Source of the DNA: Corylus avellana
Taxonomy: Eukaryota > Streptophyta > Magnoliopsida > Fagales > Betulaceae
Direction of reading: 5' to 3'
Length of the DNA: 64,000 nt
Assembly (NCBI RefSeq): GCF_901000735.1
Contig: NC_081544.1
Coordinates: 30,932,095-30,996,094, forward strand
Part shown: positions 49,145 to 59,870 of the stretch, in pieces
Layout: each line of letters opens with the position of its first letter
Numbering within the stretch: the stretch's first letter is position 1
Made by a program: the position numbers and the translations under genes
Notes under the pieces: generated by a model
Database searches by the model: none
What the model was told of the DNA's origin: nothing
Seen by the model: the letters and a program-made list of their open reading frames with translations, nothing else

Positions 49145-50072
49145 TAATTAATGATACAAATTTTTCAATCATTCACGATGTTAGCTAGGTGTAATGCATA
49201 ATTAAGCTTAATTAGCCAAGATTTCCGTCCATCATTTGTGGTCGATAGATCATTTCATCTGCTTAACTTGAGTATTAACTGTGGGTGAAGATCAAATTTA
49301 ATTAACCTACATTTTGAAGTTTGGTCAAGTTCATTTTTGTTTGAATTTAATATGTTTAGTTATTTACGCAGTCAAGGAACTGAGTGACAGATTACTTAGG
49401 ATTGGAGTTGGTGACCGGTGGGAGTATATAGCACGTGCATGCATGCATTATTTTTCTTTGAATTAATAGGAGTTGGTGACCTGACTCCTGAGGGTATATA
49501 TATATAGCACGTGCATGCATTATTTTTCTTTTCCCTGGCCTGGCCATAAACAGATTACTTAGGATATTGTAAACATTGAAAGAAGGTTTTTTTTATTCTC
49601 ATGAATCAATACTCTTCTGTCTTTCTGGTTATTATTTAAAAGGAGAAAATATACAAATAGATCTCTATTTATTTATTTATTTTTTATGAGTTAAGTACAG
49701 TGTCGAAACCACTAGGAAAGAAGAAGAAGAAAAAAAAAAAACGTCATGAACCTGTGAATTGAAATCTCTCTTTGTATGGGTTTCACTACTTCTTGTCAAT
49801 GAATTTATGATAGCCTCTGCTTTTTTTTAATTATACCGTCTTCTGAGTTCACCTTTTTATTTTCCTTCTTGAGCAACCAATAACATCCATGTCCCAATTT
49901 CATTTACATTTTGGTTCTAAAATAAAAAAATTTCAGTTCTGTCCCTAATTATTGATGGGTTGTTTGGGTGAGGATCTTAATTATATATAGAGATAGGGAT
50001 ATATGATATGAATCACAAAACAAGGTGCATGAGAGACTCCAAGGCGCGCAATACGTACGACTACAAATTACA

Positions 50073-50311
50073 ATGCTTTCACTTCAACCACCTTCTTCTA
50101 CGCTTCCCTACAACTTGCAAGAAGATGAACTGCAGCAAGAATGCAGCGACGTCGTATCCTCCCTGCCTAGAGAAGCAGGCGGCTGGCCATTGCAACTTAT
50201 TTCTATGTATCAGTACCAAGGTTGTTGGATCTCAACTAGATACGTCAAAGGAGTTCTTGTCACCATGCACTCTCAAAGCCGGCACCACTTGGTTGAAGGC
50301 CATCTTGTATG
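50073..50311 (+). pseudogene. Sulfotransferase 5' fragment, close paralog of the gene at 54195-55193
   Basis: MLSLQPPSSTLP then LQEDELQQECSDVVSSLPRE and YQYQGCW are nearly identical to the N-terminus of the intact minus-strand gene. After YVKGVL a deletion of about 45 bp, whose ends share a CTTG word, removes AFQKHFQAHHTDILLV. A 4-bp insertion then shifts frame. The KAGTTWLKAIL motif follows in another frame, and homology stops at about 50310 in unrelated DNA. The 5' flank also matches the intact paralog (TACGACTACAAATTACAATG). It cannot make an enzyme. Confidence 0.9.
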
Positions 50312-51384
50312 ATTTGGGCCATCTTGCTGGGCTGTGAATGATTTGGGCCATGAACTGGGCCTGAGACTTGGGCTAGAGCCTTATTGAATAAATCTTGATG
50401 GACAGAATTGATGGTGGTGGCCGGGCCGGTTTGATTTGGCCAAAATTAGCCAAAACCTATATATGGACCATTGAATATGGTCTAACCTAAAAAGAACTGA
50501 CTCGGGTCTAACTCGGTAAACCGGGTTGGAGGTGATGACGTGGGCATTAGGGCTGACGTGGCACTCTGTGAGGCTGACACATGGCTGGAGAGAAGAAGAG
50601 AAGGCATCTGGCGTGTGTACTACACGCGCGTTCCAGGCGGCAGCGCCAAGGCGCATGAATCCCACATGCAGAAACTGTAGTGGAGCGTGGGAGCACGTGC
50701 AGCGTCGGTTGGCTGATTTCCTAACAGTTCTTGGATGGTCGGTGACGGATCTACCGAATGGTGTGGAAACCAGGCTGATCCACCTGTTGTGGCAGAATGG
50801 CAGTGGCATGTGGTGGTTTGACAAAACTTTTTGGATGGGCGTGAAGGCGCATGAAAGCTTGGACGGCAGAGATCTCGACAAATATGGATTTGTCGGCGTC
50901 TGATATGTTGTTTGGCATGGCTACTGAGGCTGATCCACTGAAGGAAGTGGCGCATGGGGAACGACATCAACTTTGAATAGCGCGTGGCGGCCGTCGTGCC
51001 TTGCAAGCTTGATTTTGGGATTACTTTTCCAGATGAGACTGCGGTGAAGGCGTGTAAAAGATTTGCAGCCCAGCTTTAGAGGTTTGAGGTGGCGTGTGAA
51101 CGACTGGAATTACGGGATAATCGTAGAACACGCAAAGGATGCCTGAAAACCGTCAAAGATGTTGGAAGCCACAATAAATTGGCTCTAATATCATGTTAAA
51201 TATATTGGAGAGCGAAAGAAAGAGAGAGAGCGGAAGCATATAAGGACTACATTATATTGAGTAGTATATTGAAGAGTATTACAGAGATCTCTATTTATAT
51301 AAAAGCTATGAATGATAAGCAAGAAACCCTATACTAATTAAGATAGGAAATAAACCCTAGAAAATAATATAAAATATTCTAACA
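50312..51384 (+). mobile_element. LTR retroelement remnant (internal fragment plus one LTR)
   Basis: Positions 51194-51384 form a 191-bp block that starts TGTTA and ends TAACA, the short inverted termini typical of LTRs. It is preceded by GGCTCTAATATCA, like the phrase found before many copia-type LTRs. The upstream 50312-51193 stretch is more GC-rich than its surroundings, has no intact coding domain I recognise, and interrupts the sulfotransferase fragment. No second LTR or polyprotein was seen, so family assignment is tentative. Confidence 0.55.
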
Positions 51385-51610
51385 AAATCAAATTAATATT
51401 CTACTAACTTGGCGCCAATCTCTCTGTCAATATATAATATGGAAAACATGATCATGAGAGAGAGGTGGGTTTTCTTTGTTTGTAGACAGAGTAACACCGA
51501 AAATGCATTTGCAATCATATTATATGGTGATGGGAGCCAGTAGTGAATCCACGTACTTTATAAAAAGCTTCAATTATGTGATCATAACTCATAACTATGA
51601 GCAGATGATT
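51385..51610 (+). promoter_or_regulatory. Orphan copy of a sulfotransferase promoter
   Basis: This block closely matches the 5' flank of the intact gene at 46149 (45889-46100). Shared words are AATCAAATTAATATTCTACTA, ATATGGAAAACATGAT, GAGAGAGGTGGGTTTT and AAAATGCATTTGCAATCATAT. No coding region follows on the plus strand; the next gene sequence is the 3' end of a minus-strand pseudogene. Confidence 0.75.
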
Positions 51611-51984
51611 AGTCAGTTAAATAGAATTATAGTATCTAGTATTTCTCGATATATTATTGCCGTCAAATTAATATAACTCCGCATTACCATTTTTATCACT
51701 TATTATAACCTTCTAAAACTAGAACTTTTGAGAAACTTAAAAGGTCAATCATAGTTGTGTTGTACAAAGTACATAGCCAAACAAGATTTTATTAGTATCA
51801 CATGTATTAAAGAGTGACAAATTAGAGAACACAAACAACATTTTATTAAAGATTGATATGATGTCAACATACACGTACGTTGACAATCGAATCAAAAACA
51901 CAAAAAACATAAAGTTTGGAGGCTGACTAGATGCCAACGCATAATACAATATTAATAAGGGAAATGATGATGCAACCTGAGTAC

Positions 51985-52685
51985 TTAAAATGTGATTCCA
52001 GTTCCATTAAATTTTTCTTTAGTAATGCGGTCAAATTTCTCTATCATCTCAGTTGTCAAGGAACTCGTCCAGTCTCCAACTTGACCTCGATGAAAAAATA
52101 CCTTATTGTCTACGCCAAACCACGACTTTTCATTTTTATTCACCTCCAACTTGCTCAAATTATCAAAACTACATAACCTAGAGATATCATTCACTACACC
52201 TTTTGTCTCTTCTTCTGGTGAAAAAGGGCAACCCAAGAACTCAGCCAGTTTCCTCAGATTGGCAATGGGGTGTGCTTTCATTTCCTCAAACTTCAAGAAA
52301 AGTACATTTTGAGGCTTTTCTAAGCTTTCCTTCCAATATCCCAAAACATGATCCCAGTATGGCCCAAATGGGCTTACTCCCCTACAAAACATATCTGAAG
52401 CTCTTCAAGTGAGAATTAAGGAACCTATACTCGTTGGTGTGAACCTGTTGGAGAAATGCCAACCTGACACAAAAGTGTCCTTAGGGTTCCTACACAAATA
52501 CACAATCTTGCAAGTAGAGTTCTTTGCAGATATTGGTAGCAGGGAATAAGGTAAATGGGTTGAGAAAAGCCTTGGAGAGGTAAAGGAGGTGAGATCTGGA
52601 ACCTCTTTTTTATTGTATAAGTCAAGCTCCAAGAAGGGCACAAGAACGTGAGGACTGATTGTGAGGAGAGGGTGTTGTATTTTCT
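51985..52685 (-). pseudogene. Sulfotransferase pseudogene, C-terminal two thirds with a frameshift
   Basis: The minus strand reads HPLL..SPHVLVPFLELDLYNK, the catalytic FSTHLPYSLLP, KIVYLCRNPKDTFVSGWHF and then GSLILT followed by a TGA (near 52405). After a small frame change it resumes [21 protein letters not shown] through HRGQVGDW to the natural stop at 51985. The N-terminal third, with the PAPS loop PKxGTTWLK, is missing: homology ends at about 52680, exactly where one arm of a large inverted repeat begins. Apart from these defects the remaining motifs are well conserved, which suggests recent death. Confidence 0.92.
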
Positions 52686-52910
52686 GATTTTTTTCAGTCT
52701 TTCGTATATGTGATAATATTAATTAAGATTTTGTTTTGATATTTATGTCGTACGTTTAGCGCATACCTATGATTGAATTATATATAATCAACACAGTTAA
52801 AAGTTCAGGTTTTAGTGGGTTGTGAGTCATATGAATGGTTGTGCGGAAGCATAATAATAATTAAGGAATCAATTCCCAAAATGGGCCCAAAAAAAAAAAA
52901 GGCAAGGATG
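52676..52910 (+). repeat. Inverted repeat, left arm
   Basis: It reads TTTCTGATTTTTTTCAGTCTTTCG, GTCGTACGTTTAGC, GGTTGTGCGGAAG and CAATTCCCAAAATGGGCC in order. The reverse complement of each is found, in the mirrored order, at 53620-53847. The arm abuts the truncated end of the pseudogene at 51985-52685. Confidence 0.9.
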
Positions 52911-53327
52911 TGGACAATTAATTTTCCCCTTTTTAATTTAATCATCAGGCTTTATTATTAAAATATTAGGAGGGGGTGCTCGTGGGCAACTTGCAACTAA
53001 CCTAGCGACAAATTAAAAATCCCGATATTAGATCTCTGCGAATGTAATACTACACCTAACATATATATGTGATTTAAAAATTTGTATCATTAGTGGGAAA
53101 AGAGACAGGAAACAAAAATCCCGATAGCGGAGATAGGGACAGAAATTTGTTACAAATTGGTTTGTAGCTAATTCATATAAACTTATCCATTTTTAAAAAA
53201 GTTTTAGTTTTAGCTTTTTTTTTTTTGGAATTTTTTTTGGAATTTTTTTTTATTTTTTTTTTAAAAAATTATTAAGGGTATTTTCGTTATTAGGGGGACA
53301 TTGAATTTTTTTTGTAATTTGAGTGAA

Positions 53328-53430
53328 TTTTGGACATGTCCACACAAGAGGGAGGATGATGAGTCGAATTAGTGACTTTCGCTTTATAAGGCGTGATCTT
53401 CAATCGATTGAGCTACTCCTTAAAGACAAT
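53328..53430 (-). repeat. tRNA-derived SINE copy 4
   Basis: The reverse complement gives AGGAGTAGCTCAATCGATTG (A-box region), ATCACGCCTTATAAAGCG, GTCACTAATTCGACTCATC (B-box, degenerate) and a TGTGTGGACATGTCC end. It lies in the loop between the arms of the inverted repeat. Confidence 0.75.
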
Positions 53431-53524
53431 TTGAATGGATATTATCGGAGTTAAAAGTTTAAGAGAAATATTGTCAATTAAATGATAATTTTAAAAAAAT
53501 TCGTCATTAGCTAGGGAACAATTT

Positions 53525-53625
53525 TGTCCAGATCCTTGCCTTAGCTATTTTAAAATTGTCCAGATCTGGACAATTTTGTCCAGATCCTTCAATTTTGTCC
53601 AGATCCTTGTCCAGATCCTTGCCTT
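53525..53625. repeat. Minisatellite of TTGTCCAGATCC units with a 26-bp perfect palindrome
   Basis: TTGTCCAGATC occurs about five times within 100 bp. At 53552-53577 one unit and its reverse complement form a perfect palindrome centred on AGATCT. Confidence 0.9.
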
Positions 53626-53847
53626 AGTTTTTTTGGCCCACTTTGGGAATTGATTTATTCACCATTAGTTATTATTATACTTCCGCACAACCACTCCTCA
53701 TATGACTCACAACCCACTAAAACCTGTTGATTATATATAATTCAATCATAGGTGTGCTAAACGTACGACATAAATATCAAAACAAAATCTTAGTTAATAT
53801 TATCACATATACGAAAGAGTGAAAAATCAGAAAATACTACAAACAGT
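53626..53847 (-). repeat. Inverted repeat, right arm
   Basis: The mirror of 52676-52910: GGCCCACTTTGGGAATTGAT, CTTCCGCACAACC, GCTAAACGTACGACATAAAT and ACGAAAGAGTGAAAAATCAG. It lies in the 3' flank of the intact gene at 54195-55193. Confidence 0.9.
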
Positions 53848-54194
53848 TTACTCGGAGGCTGATCAGATAATCAAAATACACATTGGCAATATATAACCAA
53901 GTTTTTTAATTTTACATAATAGTAATGATAATGATGATCCAACTTGAAGAGTGACAATATATATATCAGAGAATACAAACAACATTATATTATTGAAGAT
54001 TGATCAAGTGTCAACATAAACATTGACAATCGATCGAAGCATAGTACACACAAGACATTTTATTGAAGATTGATCGGATGTCAACAAACAAGTTGACAAT
54101 CGAATCAGAGAACACAGATATCACACACATTGATGAGAACCAAGAGGTTTATACAATAATAATAATGAAAATGATGATGCAACCCGAGTAATAT

Positions 54195-55193
54195 CTAAAC
54201 TCTTAGTCCAGTTCCATGAAACTTCTCTTCCGTGATGCGGTCTAATTTTTCTATCATCTCCACCGTCAAGTGATTCATCCAATCTCCAACCTCACCATGA
54301 CGAAAATATGCATTGTTCTCCTCGCCAGCAGGCAATTTTCCACTTTTATTCACCTCCAAGTTGCTCAGATTGTCAAAACTGCACAACCTTAAGATATTAT
54401 CCTCTACGCCTTGGGCCTTTTCTTCTAGAGAAAAAGGGCACTCCAAGAACTCAGCTAGTCTCCTCAGATTGGCAGCTGGATGCTCTTTTATTTCCTCAAA
54501 CTTCAAGAAAAGTACCTTTTGAGGCATTTCTAAGCTTTTCTTCCAATATCCCAAAACATTGTCCCAATAAGGCCCGTACAAACTCACTCCCCTACAAAAC
54601 TTGTCAAAAGCCTCTTCAAGTGAATTGGTGCCCCAAGCAGTTGGTCTCAACTTGTTGGTGAAGTGCCAAAGTGAGACAAAAGTGTCCTTAGGGTTCCTAC
54701 ACAAATACACAATCTTGCAAGCCGAGTCTTTGACAGACGTCGGCAGCAAAGCAAAAGGCAAATGAGTTGAAAAGAGCCTTGGAAAGGCAAAGGAGGAGAG
54801 GTCCGGAACCTGGCTTTGAGTGTAGAGATTGATGTCCAAGAAGGGCACAAGAACATGAGGGTTGTTGGTGAGCAGAGGGTGTTGTAGAGGGTCCGGCCGA
54901 TAGCGCACCCGGTTGACCAAGGCGAACAAGATGGCCTTCAACCAAGTGGTGCCGGCTTTGGGAGTGGTGACAAGGAGGATGTCGGTGTGGTGAGCTTGGA
55001 AGTGTTTTTGGAATGCAAGAACACCTTTCATGTATCTAGTTGTGATCCAACAACCTTGGTATTGATGGAGATATTTTGCAACCCAGCCTGTTTCTCTAGG
55101 CAGGGAGGATACGACGTCGCTGCATTCTTGCGGCAGTTCATCTTCTTGTAAGTAGTTGGGAAGCGTAGAAGAAGGTGGTTGAAGTGAAAGCAT
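54195..55193 (-). CDS. Cytosolic sulfotransferase (SOT family), intact single exon, 332 aa
   Basis: This is a PAPS-dependent cytosolic sulfotransferase with all motifs in canonical form: PKAGTTWLKAI (78-88), catalytic His144 in STHLPF, KIVYLCRNPKDTFVSLWHF (160-178), FLKFEEIKEHPAANLRRLAEF, and RHGEVGDWMN (298-307). Length fits the usual 320-340 residues of single-exon plant SOTs. Substrate class cannot be read from sequence; related Arabidopsis genes in the syntenic block act on brassinosteroids, salicylate or flavonoids. A TATATATA tract at 55227-55234 sits 34-41 bases upstream of the ATG, implying a very short 5' UTR. The partial copy at 50073-50311 is its closest relative in the window. Confidence 0.96.
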   Translation of the reverse strand: MLSLQPPSSTLPNYLQEDELPQECSDVVSSLPRETGWVAKYLHQYQGCWITTRYMKGVLAFQKHFQAHHTDILLVTTPKAGTTWLKAILFALVNRVRYRPDPLQHPLLTNNPHVLVPFLDINLYTQSQVPDLSSFAFPRLFSTHLPFALLPTSVKDSACKIVYLCRNPKDTFVSLWHFTNKLRPTAWGTNSLEEAFDKFCRGVSLYGPYWDNVLGYWKKSLEMPQKVLFLKFEEIKEHPAANLRRLAEFLECPFSLEEKAQGVEDNILRLCSFDNLSNLEVNKSGKLPAGEENNAYFRHGEVGDWMNHLTVEMIEKLDRITEEKFHGTGLRV

Positions 55194-55226
55194 TGTAATT
55201 TGTAGTCGTACCCCTCTCGATCTCTC

Positions 55227-55234
55227 TATATATA
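55227..55234 (-). promoter_or_regulatory. TATA box of the minus-strand sulfotransferase gene
   Basis: TATATATA lies 34-41 bases upstream of the ATG at 55193. A matching TATATATAG also lies upstream of the truncated paralog, near 49982-49990. Confidence 0.5.
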
Positions 55235-55900
55235 CTTAAGATCCTCACCCAACAACCCATCAATTATTGGACGGAATGGAAATTTCTCATTCCAGAACAA
55301 TATATATATATGGTATAATTAAATCCTTACCAAAAAATGAAAAAAACATACGTATGAATGAAACCCTGGCCTATATGTATGGTGAATTAGAATTTTCTCT
55401 TATTTATTTGAACGAAAGAATATTCAGTTAATTTTATTATAAATACATTTTTATTTTCTAAAAAAATAAAGAGACAATAAAATAATAAGATTCTGATCAT
55501 AAAAATTGAGAGCGATGTAAATCGTGGTTGTCGTCCTCGTGTGTAGTAGGATCATTATAATCATTTATTTATTTATTTTAACATTTTCTCATGGGACAGG
55601 GATATAGTCGTTGGTCAAAAATAAAATAAAAGGTAAAATCCGATCCGAAGATATAATTAAATAAAGAGAAAAGCAGAGGCTAATAGGCTATGATCATTTA
55701 TCGCCAATAAGTACTAGCTAGACCCAATGTATCATGTATGCTGTCTTTCTTATATTGTCTCTGATGGAGCCACCGACACCCTGGCCTCCTTATATATCCT
55801 TCTACATTTTATATTTGTGTCTATTAATTGTGTCTTTCTCTCATTTAACTTTTTTTTAAAAAAATCAACGTGTAGGACTACACTTTCACCCATGTGACGA

Positions 55901-55936
<36 letters not shown>

Positions 55937-56554
55937 TGAAAGTGGCTAATATCATATGAGTAAAACCTAATTAAAGGACGATGGGTGCCACTACTTATGC
56001 CGACATAATTAGGATGGCGTGCGGAGCATAGCCAACTTGCACGTAAACGGTGGCGGCCGGAGATATTCTTCTCCTTCCTCCTCAACTTAATTGGCTCGCC
56101 CTTGTCTTCCCTCTCTATTCTCTATTGTGGATTGAGTTTTTGAAGGGCAGTAAATTTAGGTGGACAAAAAGAAAATAAGATCCAATAAATGATGGGTTAT
56201 ATATGCTTCATAAAGGATAAATGTTTTATATATATTATGATCAGAAGATATATATTATTTGTGCAGAAAAGAAAAGGATAATCAGACAGCTAAGGATAAA
56301 ATAATAAAAAATAAAACTAAATTGTACCGAAAATATTACTTATGGTTTGATCATTTTGTATTGATACTCGATCTCAAAATATTATGCTTCAACACATGAA
56401 ACCCTAAATTGGTTGGAACCCAAAGCAACACATTATATTTATGCCGGTAATTAATGCAAGGCCATGGTTGCTTAGTATTGCTTAGCAAAAGTGAGACACG
56501 AGAAAATATTGAATCAGTAATTGAGTTGTCATACACTAAGTTAATGACATAGAG

Positions 56555-56650
56555 TCTCCAAGAGGTTATTTAATTGGTTGGGATCACGCTTAATGAAGCG
56601 AAAATTACTAGTTTGAATCTCTTTCTTCCTCTAGTGCGGACATGTAATTA
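56555..56650 (+). repeat. tRNA-derived SINE copy 5
   Basis: CTCCAAGAGGTTATTTAATTGG, GGATCACGCTTAATGAAGCG, AATTACTAGTTTGAATCTC and GTGCGGACATGTAATT followed by A-rich sequence match the family layout. The B-box is diverged. Confidence 0.7.
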
Positions 56651-57142
56651 AAAAAACAAAAAAATGAAAATAAAGTTAATGACACAGAACTATCCTAACA
56701 GAAAATATCTACAAGAGAATAAAAAGAATTGTGCATAATATTTGGGGATTCTTTTTAGAATAATATCTTTTACTTTTTCTACAAATAATTTGCTTTGTCT
56801 TCAAGCTTAGGATTGTTTTTGTATTTTTATTTATTTCTTTTTCTCCGATTATTTTGCTTCAAAAGTAGACAAACTTAGCATATATAAAGGCAGGTCATTA
56901 TTTTTAAATTCAGTTTTGAAGTATCAATTAAATCTCGGCCTTTTAGAATTATTTTTCTATTTGCTTCTTTAAGTTATTATTTTCATAATCATTATTTTCT
57001 CTCTTCTTGAGTTCTCTTTTCAATCTTTCAACTATTAATTTCTACTGCTATCTATAGAACAATCCTACCTCTGCCAGACATAAAAAAAGCAACCTAGATT
57101 GAACTTCAATAGAGTTTCTTTCGACGCACTCTTAAACCCAAA

Positions 57143-57262
57143 ATAGTAATAATAAGCCAATTAAGATGTTTAGTACTTGATAAATAGTAATAATAAGCCA
57201 ATAAAGATGGTTAGTGATTGATAAATAGTAATAATAAGCCAATTAAGATGGTTAGTACTTGA
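57143..57262. repeat. Tandem repeat, 41 bp x 3
   Basis: Units start at 57143, 57184 and 57225 with ATAGTAATAATAAGCCAAT and continue AAGATGGTTAGTACTTGATAA with few changes. Confidence 0.9.
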
Positions 57263-57583
57263 TTTCTTGTTAGAGCACTCATAAAGCCGAATCATTCTTC
57301 ACTTTTAGCTAAAATGGCTAATGAAAAATGATTAAAAAAAAAAGAAAAAAAAAAAAAATCATTCCATCGGCTTATTCGTGAACAGTATAACGTTCAAGGA
57401 TGCAACTTTTTTTTATTGTTTCTCCATCTCTCTCTCTCTGACTTTTTTTGTTTCTTCACCTACTCATTTTTCAAAACCTTATTTCTTTATCTTTCTCGCT
57501 CTTTCTTTAACCTTTTTTTGTTTCTTCCTTCTCACTTTCTTTGCAGAACTATTCACCTTATTCTTTCTCCTTTCTCTTTAATC

Positions 57584-57683
57584 NNNNNNNNNNNNNNNNN
57601 NNNNNNNNNNNNNNNNNNNNNNNNNNNNNNNNNNNNNNNNNNNNNNNNNNNNNNNNNNNNNNNNNNNNNNNNNNNNNNNNNNN
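57584..57683. other. Assembly gap (100 N)
   Basis: Exactly 100 unknown bases, the conventional size for a gap of unknown length. The sequence to the right starts inside a TC microsatellite identical in context to that at 35438-35474. Confidence 1.
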
Positions 57684-57714
<31 letters not shown>

Positions 57715-58150
57715 GAACTGTATTTTTTTTTTCCCAGCCAACGGTTTCTGACCGACCGCCACTGGTCTCTCTACTTCCCGCTGGGACAAAAGAAGGTTGG
57801 TAATTTAGACATTTTAACCCGATCTACTGAAATGACCGATATACCACTCCAGTTAGGGTTTAAGTTTTAACTCATGAAAAATCCAGTCCTACTTACACAA
57901 TCATCTCAAAAAGATTAATCAATTTAGAGTTTCTCTATAATCCTGTCTAAAGTTTAGTTTTATCCATTAAGTAAGCAATGTAAAACTTAGCACTCATAAC
58001 TATTTTTATAAATAATCCACTTTATATAAGCCACTCTTCACATTTTCAATATGTGATTGGGTTGTTAGATACATCTCCAGTAAATTGGCACGTGCAATCC
58101 ACCCTTAATTAAAAACGACAAATTGAATGGAGCACTGGTTAATGTTTTTT

Positions 58151-58250
58151 TGACATGTCCACACAATGGAAGGGCGAGGGGGAGTTCGAACTAGTAACTT
58201 TTGCTTAATGAGGTGTGGTTTACATTTAATTAAGCTACCCCTTGAGAACA
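58151..58250 (-). repeat. tRNA-derived SINE, duplicate of copy 2
   Basis: Same insertion as at 35909-36010 with several base differences (for example CACAATGGAAGGGCGAGGGG here). Confidence 0.75.
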
Positions 58251-59217
58251 ATACTAGTTAATGTTTTGTATTACTTATTTTAAATAAGAATTAATTTATC
58301 TTATTACTTAGAATAATAAATTTTTTTTAACAATAATTAAATAACTAATGAGTAGCAAAGATATTTACTTTATGTCATAACAAATAAATAAATGAACTAA
58401 TTGAATAACTTGTAAACAAAAATCTAGTTTGCTTGAAAAGTAAAATTAAATAAAGTGGGTTTGAACAAAATTAAATTAGATAAACTTGAGGATTCAATGC
58501 TAACTTGTTCATAATCACAATAGTAATAAGCTATCTATTAAAAAAAAATAAAAAATAGTAGCGGTGATTTGTGGTTTCAATAAAATTTTTAAAGCGGTTG
58601 AATATGTATTAAAATGAGAGGTTAACTCTGAGGATGAAAATCATCAATCATATTAGCATTAGTTGTTTTGCGTTTGGATAGAAAGTAATGGCAATTGTTC
58701 TATTTGTGTTCCTTAGAAAATAATGTGACCTTTAAAATTATAATTGGATTAAAATTAAATAATAATCCATTATAAATTCAATGGTAATTTTAAAAATCAT
58801 ATTAATTTTGAGGAACACAAGAGAGACACAATAATGACATATAAAATTATGTTGTAACTCGGTCACTTAGTTGAACTTGAGAAAGCGTTTGCGGTTTACA
58901 TTATGTAGGCATCTCATGCGCTGCTCTTAAGAGGAAGATGCTACTATTGTAATGCACGTGTAGAATAACTATATGGATAATACTAGACATCTCAACATTT
59001 TTTCCCAAATGATCTGGTCTAGTCAATAAATAAATAGATTTATATATATATATTTTTTCTTAAATGAATGTGGGGTCTAGATCATTTGGAAAAGGAAATT
59101 TGAAAAAAAATATTGAGATGCTTAGCAACCCTCTAACTATATTGGTCTTCTTTCAGCCCCGCTTTCTAAATTAAATTAAAAAAATAAATTAAAATAAAAA
59201 AAGATAAGAAAAAAAAA

Positions 59218-59687
59218 GGAAAAATATAAAAAAGCTTCAAAAACTATCAGTCGTTTTCGATTTAACCCCCTAATGTTTCAAAAGTGATAAAGCAGCCCTC
59301 CAAACTACCAAACTATTGCATTTTGGCCATTGCGTTGGTCAAAACCGTCAGTTTGGACGGAAACTGCAAAACAACGTCGTTTTGTTATGGGTAAGTTACT
59401 ACAATGCCCTTTTTATGATTTTTTTTTTTTTGTTGGAAAAATATAAAAAAGCCCTCCAAAACTACCAATCGTTTTCATTTTAGCTCCTTAATGTTCAAAA
59501 AGTGATAAAGTAGCCTCCAACAAAATGACGTCGTTTTGCAGTTTTTGACCAAACTGACGGTTTTGACTAATGGAGTGGCTAAAATGCAATACTTTGGTAG
59601 TTTGGGCGGCTACTTTATAACTATTGAAATATTAAGGGACTAAATCGAAAACGACCGCTAGTTTGAAGGGTTTTTTATATTTTTCCG
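59218..59687. mobile_element. Foldback/MITE-like element, duplicate
   Basis: The second copy of the element at 36936-37405, with the same inverted ends (GGAAAAATATAAAAAAGC and GTTTTTTATATTTTTCC) and the inner GACGTCGTTTTG pair. Confidence 0.75.
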
Positions 59688-59803
59688 AAGAAAAAAGAAA
59701 AAAGAAAAAAGGTTAATAGTTCCTACCCGAGGGTAGAGAAGGCGCTTCGGGTGTCCAGTAGTGACAGATGTTCTACTCCACTGCATTTCACAGGATCTCT
59801 CTC

Positions 59804-59836
59804 ATGGCAACCAAGCCCCACCGCCTCCACCAATGT

Positions 59837-59870
<34 letters not shown>

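Larger units (their letters stand above)
47205..50072. other. Intergenic between sulfotransferase genes
   Basis: Positions 47205-47480 are 3' flank with two tandem TTGACAT/GATCAATCTTCAATAAAATG blocks. A (TA)n tract lies at about 47535-47582. Diffuse repeat-like DNA with TTACACCTCAACAA at 47900 and 48128 follows. A MITE occupies 48583-49144, and TATATAGCACGTGCATGCATTATTTTTCTT occurs twice (about 49425 and 49499). No gene is recognised. Confidence 0.55.
55235..57583. other. Intergenic to the assembly gap
   Basis: AT-rich DNA with a (TA)n tract (about 55908-55931), a SINE (56555-56650), a 41-bp tandem triplication (57143-57262), and at 57270-57440 the left part of an element with TTAGAGCACTCATAAAGCCG and TTTTAGCTAAAATGGCTAAT, cut off before the gap. 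No gene is recognised. Confidence 0.55.

Noticed and set aside
50381..51006. Several open frames of 120-166 codons on both strands
   Set aside because: They lie in the LTR-element remnant, match no family I know, and arise from its higher GC content.
57378..57581. Phe/Leu-rich open frame before the gap
   Set aside because: Low-complexity T/C-rich DNA without domain or homology; frames crossing the N run are artefacts.
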